NCBI GenBank assembly: GCA_002083475.1
Contig: LWDI01000099.1
Span: 1-21,792 of the forward strand
DNA: 21,792 bases
Reading direction: 5' to 3'
DNA from: Proteobacteria bacterium SG_bin5
Lineage (GTDB): Bacteria; Pseudomonadota; Alphaproteobacteria; Sphingomonadales; Sphingomonadaceae
Shown here: positions 7,086 through 13,427 of the stretch, in pieces
Numbering within the stretch: position 1 is the stretch's first letter
Layout of the letters: the number at the start of each line of letters is the position of its first letter
The notes under the pieces: generated by a model
Told to the model about the DNA's origin: nothing
The model's database searches: none
Seen by the model: the letters and a program-made list of their open reading frames with translations, nothing else
Made by a program: the position numbers and the translations under genes

Positions 7086-7114
7086 CTTGCCCCTCGGCCC
7101 CCCGAAGCCTAATT
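7086..7114 (+). promoter_or_regulatory. Possible heat-shock-type promoter for hrcA-grpE
   Basis: CTTG at 7086-7089 and CCTAATT at 7108-7114, 18 bases apart, loosely fit the alphaproteobacterial sigma-32 pattern (CTTG, 17-18 bases, CYTATNT), with a mismatch in the -10. The -10 is only 10 bases from the hrcA ATG and no purine-rich ribosome site precedes that ATG. If the promoter is real, the mRNA would be leaderless or nearly so. No CIRCE dyad (TTAGCACTC-N9-GAGTGCTAA) was seen in this gap. Confidence 0.3.
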
Positions 7115-7124
7115 CTCCCCGGCC

Positions 7125-8165
7125 ATGACCCCGAACATCCACGAACTCAGCGACCGCGCGCGCGACGTGTTTCGGATGGTGGTCGAAGCCTATCTCGAAA
7201 CCGGCGCGCCGATCGGCTCGCGCACCATCGCCAAGCTTTCCACGCTCAACCTCTCGCCCGCCTCGATCCGCAACGTGATGCAGGATCTGGAGGAACTCGG
7301 CCTGCTCGCCGCGCCGCACACCAGCGCGGGGCGGATGCCGACCGACACGGGCTTGCGGCTGTTCGTCGATGGGATGATGCAGGCGATGGAGCCGAGCGCC
7401 GAGGAGCGCGCCGCGATCGAATCGCAGGTCGTCCAGCCCGGCCCGATCGAGGAAGCGCTCGCCGCGACCACCGCCGCGCTTTCCGGGCTGTCGGCGTGCG
7501 CCGGGCTGGTCTTCGTCCCCAAGCGCGAGGTGCGGCTGCGCCAGATCGCGTTCGTGCCGCTCTCGCGCGATCAGGCGCTCGCGGTGCTGGTGGCGGAGGA
7601 CGGCACGGTCGAGAATCGCGTCGTGGCGCTCCCCGAGGGCACCAGCGCGAGCGCGCTCGCCGAGGCCGCCAATTACGTGAGCGCGATGTTCAGCGGGCTG
7701 ACCCTCGCCGAGGCGCGCGCGCGGCTCGAGCGCGAGATCGCCGCCGAACGCCAAGCGCTCGACGGCGCCGCGCGCGCGCTGATCGAGCGCGGTCTCGCGG
7801 TTTGGAGCGAGGACGGCGAGCGTCGCCCCGTGCTCATCGTGCGCGGCCAGGCGCGGCTGATCGACGCCGCCGCGGCGGCCGATTTGGACCGGGTGCGCGA
7901 TCTGCTCGACGATCTCGACGGCAAGCAGGAAGTCGCGGGCCTGCTCGACCGCGCGCGCGAGGCGAATGCGACGCGCATCTTCATCGGCGCTGAAAATAAT
8001 CTCTTCGCGCTTTCGGGATCGGCGGTGATCGCCCGACCGTTTCATGGGCTCGACGGGCGGGTCGTAGGGGTGGTGGGGGTGATCGGCCCCACGAGGTTGA
8101 ACTATGCGCGCATTGTGCCAATGGTGGATTTCACCGCCGGGGCACTTGCCCGCTTGATGCCATAG
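7125..8165 (+). CDS. hrcA: Heat-inducible transcriptional repressor HrcA
   Basis: 346 residues, full length for HrcA. The N-terminal winged helix includes YLETGAPIGSRTIAKLS (23-39) and the recognition region LSPASIRNVMQDLEELGLL (43-61), followed by the family signature SAGRMPTDTGLRLFVD (67-82). The C-terminal part is the GAF-like dimerisation domain ending in the conserved GVIGPTRLNYARIVPMVDFTA region. HrcA binds CIRCE operators to repress chaperone genes and is kept folded by GroEL. No CIRCE is visible here in front of hrcA, grpE or dnaK, so the target is probably groESL elsewhere, as in other alphaproteobacteria. It lies 7 bp upstream of grpE in the same transcript. Confidence 0.96.
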   Translation: MTPNIHELSDRARDVFRMVVEAYLETGAPIGSRTIAKLSTLNLSPASIRNVMQDLEELGLLAAPHTSAGRMPTDTGLRLFVDGMMQAMEPSAEERAAIESQVVQPGPIEEALAATTAALSGLSACAGLVFVPKREVRLRQIAFVPLSRDQALAVLVAEDGTVENRVVALPEGTSASALAEAANYVSAMFSGLTLAEARARLEREIAAERQALDGAARALIERGLAVWSEDGERRPVLIVRGQARLIDAAAAADLDRVRDLLDDLDGKQEVAGLLDRAREANATRIFIGAENNLFALSGSAVIARPFHGLDGRVVGVVGVIGPTRLNYARIVPMVDFTAGALARLMP

Positions 8166-8172
8166 GGACGTT

Positions 8173-8709
8173 ATGAGCGAGACGGAAAATCAGGACTTCG
8201 TCGGCGAGGCCGCCGACGGCAACGGCGCCGCCCTCGACGAGGGCGCCGCGCGCATCGCCGAGCTCGAAGCGCAGCTCGCCGATGCCAAGCAGCAATTGCT
8301 CTATGCCGCCGCCGATACTCAGAACGTGCGCCGCCGGCTGGAGAAGGAAATCGCCGACGCGCGCGCTTATTCGGTGACGAGCTTCGCGCGCGATCTGCTC
8401 TCGGTCGCCGATAATTTCGAGCGCGCGCTGGCGGCGATTCCGGCCGAGTTGCGCGAGGACGAGAAGCTGAAGGGCCTGGTCGCCGGCATCGAAGGCACCG
8501 CGCGCGAGCTGGGCGCGGTGTTCGAGCGCGAGGGGATCGTGAAGCTTTCGGCGCTGGGCGAAAAGCTCGACCCCAATCTCCACCAGCCGATGCTCGAACT
8601 GCCGAGCGACGCCGAACCCGGCACGATCGTGCAGGAATTGCAGCCGGGCTATAAGATCAAGGACCGGCTGCTCCGCCCGGCGATGGTCGCGGTGGCGAAG
8701 GCGGGGTAG
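8173..8709 (+). CDS. grpE: Nucleotide exchange factor GrpE
   Basis: 178 residues. GrpE is the co-chaperone that releases ADP from DnaK and acts as a thermosensor. The order is typical: an acidic, flexible N-terminus (1-22), a long coiled-coil helix (about 25-65, AARIAELEAQLADAKQQLLY), the four-helix region DLLSVADNFERAL (74-86), and a C-terminal beta domain around KLDPNLHQPMLELPSD and GYKIKDRLLRPAMVAVAK. The DnaK and DnaJ partners are encoded 4.7 kb downstream in the same orientation. It starts 7 bp after hrcA, indicating an operon. A strong ribosome site, AGGAGG, follows its stop and leads into the small orphan gene at 8719. Confidence 0.96.
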   Translation: MSETENQDFVGEAADGNGAALDEGAARIAELEAQLADAKQQLLYAAADTQNVRRRLEKEIADARAYSVTSFARDLLSVADNFERALAAIPAELREDEKLKGLVAGIEGTARELGAVFEREGIVKLSALGEKLDPNLHQPMLELPSDAEPGTIVQELQPGYKIKDRLLRPAMVAVAKAG

Positions 8710-8718
8710 GAGGTAAGT

Positions 8719-8961
8719 GTGAGTGACGGCAAGCTAGGTGGGCAGCCGGATTTGGCTCTTGCCTTTGGCAATCTCGATATAGCCATTACTGAACTGACGA
8801 TAATGATCCGCAAGCTTGCTGTGGCACAACTTCGGGCGATGAACGGTGATTCCTACGGATCTTTTACAGAGCTGCAAGAACTCGAGTCGAACATCGAGCT
8901 GGTGAAACGTCACATGGAAGACGCGAGAGCTTGGGCAGGGGGCGAACCACGTGCAGGCTGA
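8719..8961 (+). CDS. Unrecognised small protein (80 aa)
   Basis: I do not recognise this protein. The GTG start at 8719 is set by a very good ribosome site, AGGAGG at 8708-8713, five bases upstream, so translation is likely. It is mostly helical in character, with DLALAFGNLDIAITELTIMI followed by RKLAVAQLRAM, then a second helix (FTELQELESNIELVKRHMEDARAW). It has no signal peptide or membrane segment and no cysteine. Its base composition is clearly lower in G+C than the neighbours, with codons such as ATA, TTA-like and ACA that are rare here, suggesting later acquisition. It starts 9 bp after grpE, so it probably uses that transcript. A small helical partner or antitoxin-like protein is possible but nothing in the sequence proves it. 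Confidence 0.65.
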   Translation: MSDGKLGGQPDLALAFGNLDIAITELTIMIRKLAVAQLRAMNGDSYGSFTELQELESNIELVKRHMEDARAWAGGEPRAG

Positions 8962-9068
8962 CCCGGCCGCGATCGAGCGTCTGATTGGTGCGCTGGAGCG
9001 AAGTGCTGGGCGTCCCACCAGCGCCACCTGCCTTGCCGCCAGCAGGCGATCGTGGCAATGCTGCGCCC

Positions 9069-9344
9069 ATGCCCGAGGACGCTCTGAAGCCGCGCGTCGA
9101 TTTTCTCTACACCGCCTTTCTCTGGCTGGTGGGGGCGCTGATCACCGTGACGATCGCGGTCGTCGGCGTGTCGATCACGCTCAGCAGCGGTACGACGGCA
9201 CGGCTGGACAAGAATGGTGAGCAGCTGTCGGCGCTCAACCGCGAGGTCGGCGAAGTTTCGGTGAAGCTCGACGATCAATCGAAGCGGCTGCAACGGATCG
9301 AAGAGAAGCTCGATAAGTTGGCTGACCGGCCCGCCAAGCGCTGA
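9069..9344 (+). CDS. Unrecognised small membrane protein with C-terminal coiled coil (91 aa)
   Basis: From the ATG at 9069 the protein is a short polar N-terminus, one membrane segment (about residues 12-38, FLYTAFLWLVGALITVTIAV and beyond), then a heptad-patterned charged helix (about 45-85, LDKNGEQLSALNREVGEVSV... and LQRIEEKLDKLAD) ending in basic residues. The layout recalls small coiled-coil membrane proteins of the holin/XhlA or spanin kind but with the order reversed; I cannot name the family. The start is uncertain. The same frame is open back to TTG 8985, and another frame starting at GTG 8951 gives a sensible N-terminus (MQADPAAIERLIGALERS) that would join this one through a +1 shift. 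Its stop abuts the ATG of the next gene. Confidence 0.6.
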   Translation: MPEDALKPRVDFLYTAFLWLVGALITVTIAVVGVSITLSSGTTARLDKNGEQLSALNREVGEVSVKLDDQSKRLQRIEEKLDKLADRPAKR

Positions 9345-10574
9345 ATGACGATGAACCCCAACCTCACCGCCGATCGCCTCTCCTTCGTCACCCATCTCGA
9401 ATGTTCGATGACGGGCGAGCAGTATCCGGCGGACCAGCCGCGCGGGCTCTCCAGTGTCGGGCGGCCGGTGATCGTGCGCTATGATCTCGACGCGCTCAAA
9501 GCCACGCTCCCGCGCGCGTTGCTCGAAGCGCGCCCCACCGATCTGTGGCGCTGGCGCGAGCTGCTGCCGGTGCGCGACGCGGCGAACATCGTCAGCCTGG
9601 GCGAGATCGAGACGCCGCTCGTCCCCGTGCCCCAGTCGGCGGGGCCGACCGTGCTGGTGAAGGACGAAGGCCGGCTCCCGACCGGATCGTTCAAGGCGCG
9701 CGGGCTGGTGATGGCGGTGAGCATGGCGAAGGCCTTGGGCGTCACCCGCATCGCCATTCCCACCAACGGCAATGCCGGCGCCGCGCTCGCGGCCTATGCC
9801 AGCCGCGCAGGGATCGAGACGATCGTGCTCTGCCCCGATGACACGCCCGAGATCAACGTGCGCGAAATCGCGCTCCAGGGCGCGCGCGTCTACCGCGTCA
9901 ACGGCCTCATCGACGATTGCGGCGCGATCGTCGCCAAGGGCGCCGCCGAAGGCCGCTGGTACGACGTCTCGACGCTCAAGGAACCCTATCGGATCGAGGG
10001 CAAGAAGACGATGGGGCTCGAACTCGCCGCGCAATTCGGCTGGGAGCTGCCCGACGCGATCTTCTATCCGACGGGCGGCGGCACCGGGCTGATCGGCATG
10101 TGGAAGGCCTTCGCCGAGCTCGAAGCGCTGGGGTGGATCGGGCCCAAGCGCCCCAAGATGTTCGCGGTGCAGGCGAGCGGCTGCGCGCCGATCGTCAAGG
10201 CGTTCGACGCGGGTGTCGAACATGCCGAGCGCTGGGAAAATGCCCACACCATCGCCAGCGGCATCCGCGTGCCGCGCGCGGTGGGCGATTTCCTCATCCT
10301 GCGCGCGGTGCGCGAGTCGGGCGGGATCGCGATGGCGGTCGACGATGCGGCGATCGAGGCGGCGGTCGAGGCGTGCGCGCGCGAGGACGGGCTGCTGCTG
10401 TGCCCCGAAGGCGGGGCGACGCTCGCGGCTTATCATCAGGCGGTGGAGCGCCAGCTGGTGCGCCGCGACGAGCGCGTGGTGCTGTTCAACTGCGCGACGG
10501 GGCTCAAATATCCGATGCCCGATCGCTCGCGCATGCTCGACCGGCACGGCGATATCGATCTGGCGGCGCTCTAA
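9345..10574 (+). CDS. thrC: Threonine synthase-like PLP-dependent enzyme
   Basis: 409 residues of fold-type II PLP enzymes. The PLP lysine is K117 in PTGSFKARG, and the phosphate-binding loop is YPTGGGTGLIG. The N-terminus SFVTHLECSMTGEQYP and the stretch GRPVIVRYDLDAL are typical of threonine synthases of the archaeal/plant type, which turn O-phosphohomoserine into threonine. A related threonine deaminase or diaminopropionate-type activity cannot be excluded from sequence alone. Two ATGs (9345 and 9351) are possible starts; the first directly follows the TGA of the upstream small gene, indicating coupled translation. At the other end its TAA overlaps the TAG of the convergent membrane-protein gene by three bases. 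Confidence 0.82.
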   Translation: MTMNPNLTADRLSFVTHLECSMTGEQYPADQPRGLSSVGRPVIVRYDLDALKATLPRALLEARPTDLWRWRELLPVRDAANIVSLGEIETPLVPVPQSAGPTVLVKDEGRLPTGSFKARGLVMAVSMAKALGVTRIAIPTNGNAGAALAAYASRAGIETIVLCPDDTPEINVREIALQGARVYRVNGLIDDCGAIVAKGAAEGRWYDVSTLKEPYRIEGKKTMGLELAAQFGWELPDAIFYPTGGGTGLIGMWKAFAELEALGWIGPKRPKMFAVQASGCAPIVKAFDAGVEHAERWENAHTIASGIRVPRAVGDFLILRAVRESGGIAMAVDDAAIEAAVEACAREDGLLLCPEGGATLAAYHQAVERQLVRRDERVVLFNCATGLKYPMPDRSRMLDRHGDIDLAAL

Positions 10575-11755
10575 ACCCCCAGCAGCGCCAGCATCAGTCC
10601 GCCCGGCACGCTCGGCAGCAGATAGGCGCCGAGTCCCACCACGGTCGCCCAGCGCGGCACGCGCGGCGCGGTGAGCGCGAGCGCGCCGCCGAGCGCCAGC
10701 CCCGGCCAGAGCACCGCATAATAGCGGGTCTGTGCGATCGTCAGATCGCCCATCGTCAGATACGCGCGCCAGCCGAAAGCTAAATGGGTCGCGAACAACA
10801 CCGCCGTGCCCGCGAGAAACGCCAGGATCAGCCGCCGCTCACCGGGCGCGATCCGCGCGCCCACCCCCGCGAGCGCGAGCTGGGCGAGCAGCAACGCGCC
10901 GACGGCCAGCACCGGCAGGCTGCCCTCGGCGGCGGGCCATTTGAGCGCGAAATCGGAAAGGAAGCGGCCGGCGAAGCCGAGCGGGGTCAGCACCAGCCGC
11001 GCCTCGACCGGGGTGGTGAAGACCGCCGCGTTCACCGGCACCAGCGCGCCGGTGCGCCACCACATCAGCGCATAGGCCAAGGCGCCGAGCGCGCCCCCCG
11101 CCGCGATCAGCGCGCTCGCCGGGCGCGTCCACGCGCGCCGGGGGCCGAGCAGCACGAACGCCGCCACCACCGCGCCGAGCGCGACGAGCGCGGTGAGCTT
11201 GCTCCAGCCCGCGAGCGCCAGCCCCAGGGCGACGAGCCACGCCCCCCGCCGCGCGGCAACCAGCCCCGCGAACACGATCGCGCCGGCGAGCGCCGCCAGA
11301 TTGTCATTGTTGATCATGCCCGCGAGCAACACCGCCTTGGGGAAGCTCGCCGCGATCACCGCGAAGGCCAGCCGCACGCGGTCGCTCGGCAGCCGGCGCC
11401 ATCCCGCCCACAGCATCAGCACGAGCGCGAGGCTCGCCAGCGCGACATTGGCGAGCCGCAGGACGAAGGGGCTGTCGGTGAGCGCGAGCAAGGGCGCGAG
11501 CAGCAGATAATAAAGCGCCGGGTGGTTGATGTAATTGCGCTGCCCTGACCAGCTGCGGACCGCGTCGGGCCGGACGACGCCATAATCGCGCGGATCGGCG
11601 GCGAGATCGGGATGCTCGAACTGCGCGCGCACCGCCGAATAATGCTGCAATTCGTCGAACAGGCTGGGGAAGGGATAGAAATAAGCGATGCCGAGCGCCA
11701 GCACGACGAAGCTCAGCAGCACGAGCAGCGCCGGGGCGAAGGGCGCGCGGCTCAT
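10571..11755 (-). CDS. Polytopic membrane protein, probable GT-C/ArnT-like glycosyltransferase
   Basis: 394 residues with around ten hydrophobic segments. After the first membrane segment (about 8-27) comes an acidic loop motif FDELQHYS (33-40) and then NYINHPALYYLLLAPLLAL (75-93). An acidic pair in the first outer loop followed by an HPALYY-like motif is typical of GT-C transferases (PMT/ArnT/GT39-like), which use polyprenyl-phosphate sugars on the periplasmic face. Other loops carry NNDN and RAWTRP. The acceptor and the sugar are unknown. The ATG at 11755 overlaps the stop of the upstream metallopeptidase-like gene by four bases. It is last in the four-gene minus-strand run, and its TAG overlaps the TAA of the threonine synthase-like gene. 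Confidence 0.75.
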   Translation of the reverse strand: MSRAPFAPALLVLLSFVVLALGIAYFYPFPSLFDELQHYSAVRAQFEHPDLAADPRDYGVVRPDAVRSWSGQRNYINHPALYYLLLAPLLALTDSPFVLRLANVALASLALVLMLWAGWRRLPSDRVRLAFAVIAASFPKAVLLAGMINNDNLAALAGAIVFAGLVAARRGAWLVALGLALAGWSKLTALVALGAVVAAFVLLGPRRAWTRPASALIAAGGALGALAYALMWWRTGALVPVNAAVFTTPVEARLVLTPLGFAGRFLSDFALKWPAAEGSLPVLAVGALLLAQLALAGVGARIAPGERRLILAFLAGTAVLFATHLAFGWRAYLTMGDLTIAQTRYYAVLWPGLALGGALALTAPRVPRWATVVGLGAYLLPSVPGGLMLALLGV

Positions 11756-12207
11756 GCCCGATTTTGGGCCGGGGTGAAGGGCAGGATCGCGGCGAGCGCG
11801 CGCGCGTCCGCGCCATCGCCGCGCAGCAAGAAGGCGTGGCGAACGATTTCGGCCTGCTGCTCGATGCCGTAGCGCGCGAAGGGCTTGCCGGGTTCGAGCC
11901 GATAGCCATAGCGGCAAAAGGGGTGCCGCTCGATCGGCAAGCGACGCCCCGCCTGATGCTGCCACACATGCGTCATTTCGTGGATGAACAGGCCTTGCGC
12001 CGCGCGGTCGGCGGCGGCGAAATCCTCGCGCCACCAGGGGCCCTGGGGGTGGAAATGAATATGCCCCAACGGCGCCATCACCGTGTTCTTCGGCTGGAAG
12101 AACGCCCAGCGGCGCCGGATCAGCCGCACCCGCGCATAATCGATCGCCTCGCCGAACATGGTGCGCGCGAGCGCGATTTCGCCGGGGGTGAGGGGGCGCC
12201 GCGTCAT
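11752..12207 (-). CDS. Putative zinc metallopeptidase-like protein (HExxH), 'vgr-related' type
   Basis: 151 residues. HEMTH (76-80) followed by VWQHQAG fits the HExxH zinc site of gluzincin/DUF4157-type domains, where the two histidines bind zinc and the glutamate is catalytic. The N-terminus LTPGEIALARTMFGEAIDYARVRL resembles the start of such domains, and IHFHPQGPWW precedes the active-site helix. No signal peptide is apparent, so it is probably cytoplasmic. Similar proteins in sphingomonads carry the uninformative name 'vgr related protein'; I know of no proven activity. It is 22 bp downstream of the PH-domain gene and overlaps the glycosyltransferase-like gene, so the three are likely co-expressed. 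Confidence 0.72.
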   Translation of the reverse strand: MTRRPLTPGEIALARTMFGEAIDYARVRLIRRRWAFFQPKNTVMAPLGHIHFHPQGPWWREDFAAADRAAQGLFIHEMTHVWQHQAGRRLPIERHPFCRYGYRLEPGKPFARYGIEQQAEIVRHAFLLRGDGADARALAAILPFTPAQNRA

Positions 12208-12229
12208 GCCGGGGTAACGGCCTCGCCGA

Positions 12230-12760
12230 TCAGTTGGGCTCGCCCAAATCTTCGTGCACCATATCGAGCTCGCGCACCCCGCGCCGCCGCCGCGCCGCCT
12301 CGATCAGCTCGCGCATCTGCTCGCGCCGGGCGCGCGCGCGGTGAATGTCGCGCAGCACCAAGGGCGCGGCACGGGTCGTTTCGTCGGACGAGGTGATGCT
12401 GATCGTGCCGAGCCCGGCGAGCTGGTTGATGATGCTGAAATTCAAGCGAATGTCCTTGATGCGGTAAAGCTCGATCTCGTCGATCGACTTCAGCAGCACG
12501 CCGCGATGGAGGATCAGCCGATCATTGGTGAGTTCATAGCTGGTCGCGAGATTGCCGATCCATTTCGCCGCCAAAATCGCCGCGCCCGCGAGCAACGCCA
12601 GCGGGAACACCCACGCCCAGGCGCCGACCGGGCGCTGCGCGAGCGCCCAGAAGGAGCCGATCAGCCCGATCACGATCAGCGCGACCGTCCCCCAGCCCGC
12701 GAGCGAGCCGCGCAGCCAGCCGGCGGTGGACGAGCGAAAACGGTCGATGATCTGCGGCAT
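12230..12760 (-). CDS. Bacterial PH-domain membrane protein (YdbS/YdbT-like)
   Basis: 176 residues. Two hydrophobic segments (about 22-41 and 49-67) are followed by a bacterial PH domain (PF03703-like, about 72-140) with YELTNDRLILHRGVLLKSIDEIELYRIKDI, the characteristic start of these domains. A basic helix follows (about 139-160). Such proteins sit in the inner membrane with the PH domain in the cytoplasm; their ligand is mostly unknown. The ATG at 12760 has GAGGGG a few bases upstream, which favours it over the start at 12781 seven codons earlier. It lies 42 bp after the copper-binding protein gene and 22 bp before the metallopeptidase-like gene. Confidence 0.82.
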   Translation of the reverse strand: MPQIIDRFRSSTAGWLRGSLAGWGTVALIVIGLIGSFWALAQRPVGAWAWVFPLALLAGAAILAAKWIGNLATSYELTNDRLILHRGVLLKSIDEIELYRIKDIRLNFSIINQLAGLGTISITSSDETTRAAPLVLRDIHRARARREQMRELIEAARRRRGVRELDMVHEDLGEPN

Positions 12761-12802
12761 GGGCCCCCCTCGGCCAGGCATTAGCGCGCCGCGCGCGCCG
12801 CG

Positions 12803-13261
12803 TCACTCCTTGGGCGCGGGCGCGCCGGCGGCGATCACCGGCGCGCTGACCTCGATCCGGCTGTTGTCGGCGAAGGTGAAGACGAGCGGGATCGCGCCGC
12901 CGGGCTTTACCGCCTCGTTCACGTCATAAAGCATCGCGTGGCGCCCGCCGGGGGCGAAGACGAGATCGGCCTTTGCGGGCACGTCGACCGCAGCCTCGGG
13001 CGTCATCGTCATCGCGCCGTCATGCTTCATCGAAGCGTGGAGCTCGCTCTTGACGACGAGCGGCGAGGTGACGCTCAGCAACCGCGTCGCGCCCGGGCCG
13101 CCATGGATCGTGAAATAAGCAGCGCTCGGATTGCCCTTCACCGCAGCGAGCCGGACATAGGCGTGATCGACGCTCAATTGCGCCGGCTGCCCGCACCCGG
13201 CGAGCGGGGCGAGGAGCGCGACCGCGCCGAGCGGCGCCAGGCGGGAAAGCGGGCGTATCAT
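12803..13261 (-). CDS. PCuAC-type copper-binding lipoprotein
   Basis: 152 residues of the PCuAC family (DUF461), periplasmic Cu(I) chaperones that deliver copper to cytochrome oxidase. A hydrophobic signal ends in the lipobox LAGC, so Cys23 is probably lipidated. The copper ligands are visible: H75 and M78 in ELHASM, M84 and M86 in AMTM, and H108-x-M110 in PGGRHAML. The domain also has YFTIHGG (49-55). The ATG at 13261 has GGAG nine bases upstream; an in-frame start at 13312 would add 17 residues before the signal and is less likely. It is first of a four-gene minus-strand run and diverges from dnaK. Confidence 0.9.
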   Translation of the reverse strand: MIRPLSRLAPLGAVALLAPLAGCGQPAQLSVDHAYVRLAAVKGNPSAAYFTIHGGPGATRLLSVTSPLVVKSELHASMKHDGAMTMTPEAAVDVPAKADLVFAPGGRHAMLYDVNEAVKPGGAIPLVFTFADNSRIEVSAPVIAAGAPAPKE

Positions 13262-13294
13262 CGAGCCATTCTCCAATCGAAACCGTGCCGCATA

Positions 13295-13323
13295 TTTGTA
13301 GAAAGCAAGCAATCTTGCGGCAA
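13295..13323 (-). promoter_or_regulatory. Possible promoter for the PCuAC operon
   Basis: On the minus strand TTGCCG (13318-13323) and TACAAA (13295-13300) are 17 bases apart, a passable housekeeping-type promoter. Its -35 lies against the -35 of the dnaK heat-shock promoter within the palindrome CTTGCGGCAAG (13314-13324). Match quality is modest. Confidence 0.35.
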
Positions 13324-13341
13324 GCCAAAGCGGGCCTATAT
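13314..13341 (+). promoter_or_regulatory. Sigma-32 (RpoH)-type promoter of dnaKJ
   Basis: CTTG (13314-13317), a 17-base spacer and CCTATAT (13335-13341) fit the alphaproteobacterial RpoH consensus (CTTG, 17-18 bases, CYTATNT) closely. Transcription would start near 13348, giving a leader of about 80 bases before the dnaK ATG. No CIRCE dyad is present in the 166-bp gap. Confidence 0.7.
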
Positions 13342-13427
13342 CCTAGGCCGTTGCTGTGCCGCGTCTCGGCGCGCGGCGCGCATCTGGGCTAAAGTTTCAG
13401 TTACTGGATGGGGGCCGATAGAGGACC

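Noticed and set aside
8910..10547. 545-codon minus-strand open frame opposite the threonine synthase-like gene
   Set aside because: Histidine/arginine/alanine-rich with no domain, complementary to a well-supported enzyme.
13262..13427. CIRCE operator before dnaK
   Set aside because: No TTAGCACTC-N9-GAGTGCTAA-like dyad is visible; a sigma-32 type promoter fits instead.
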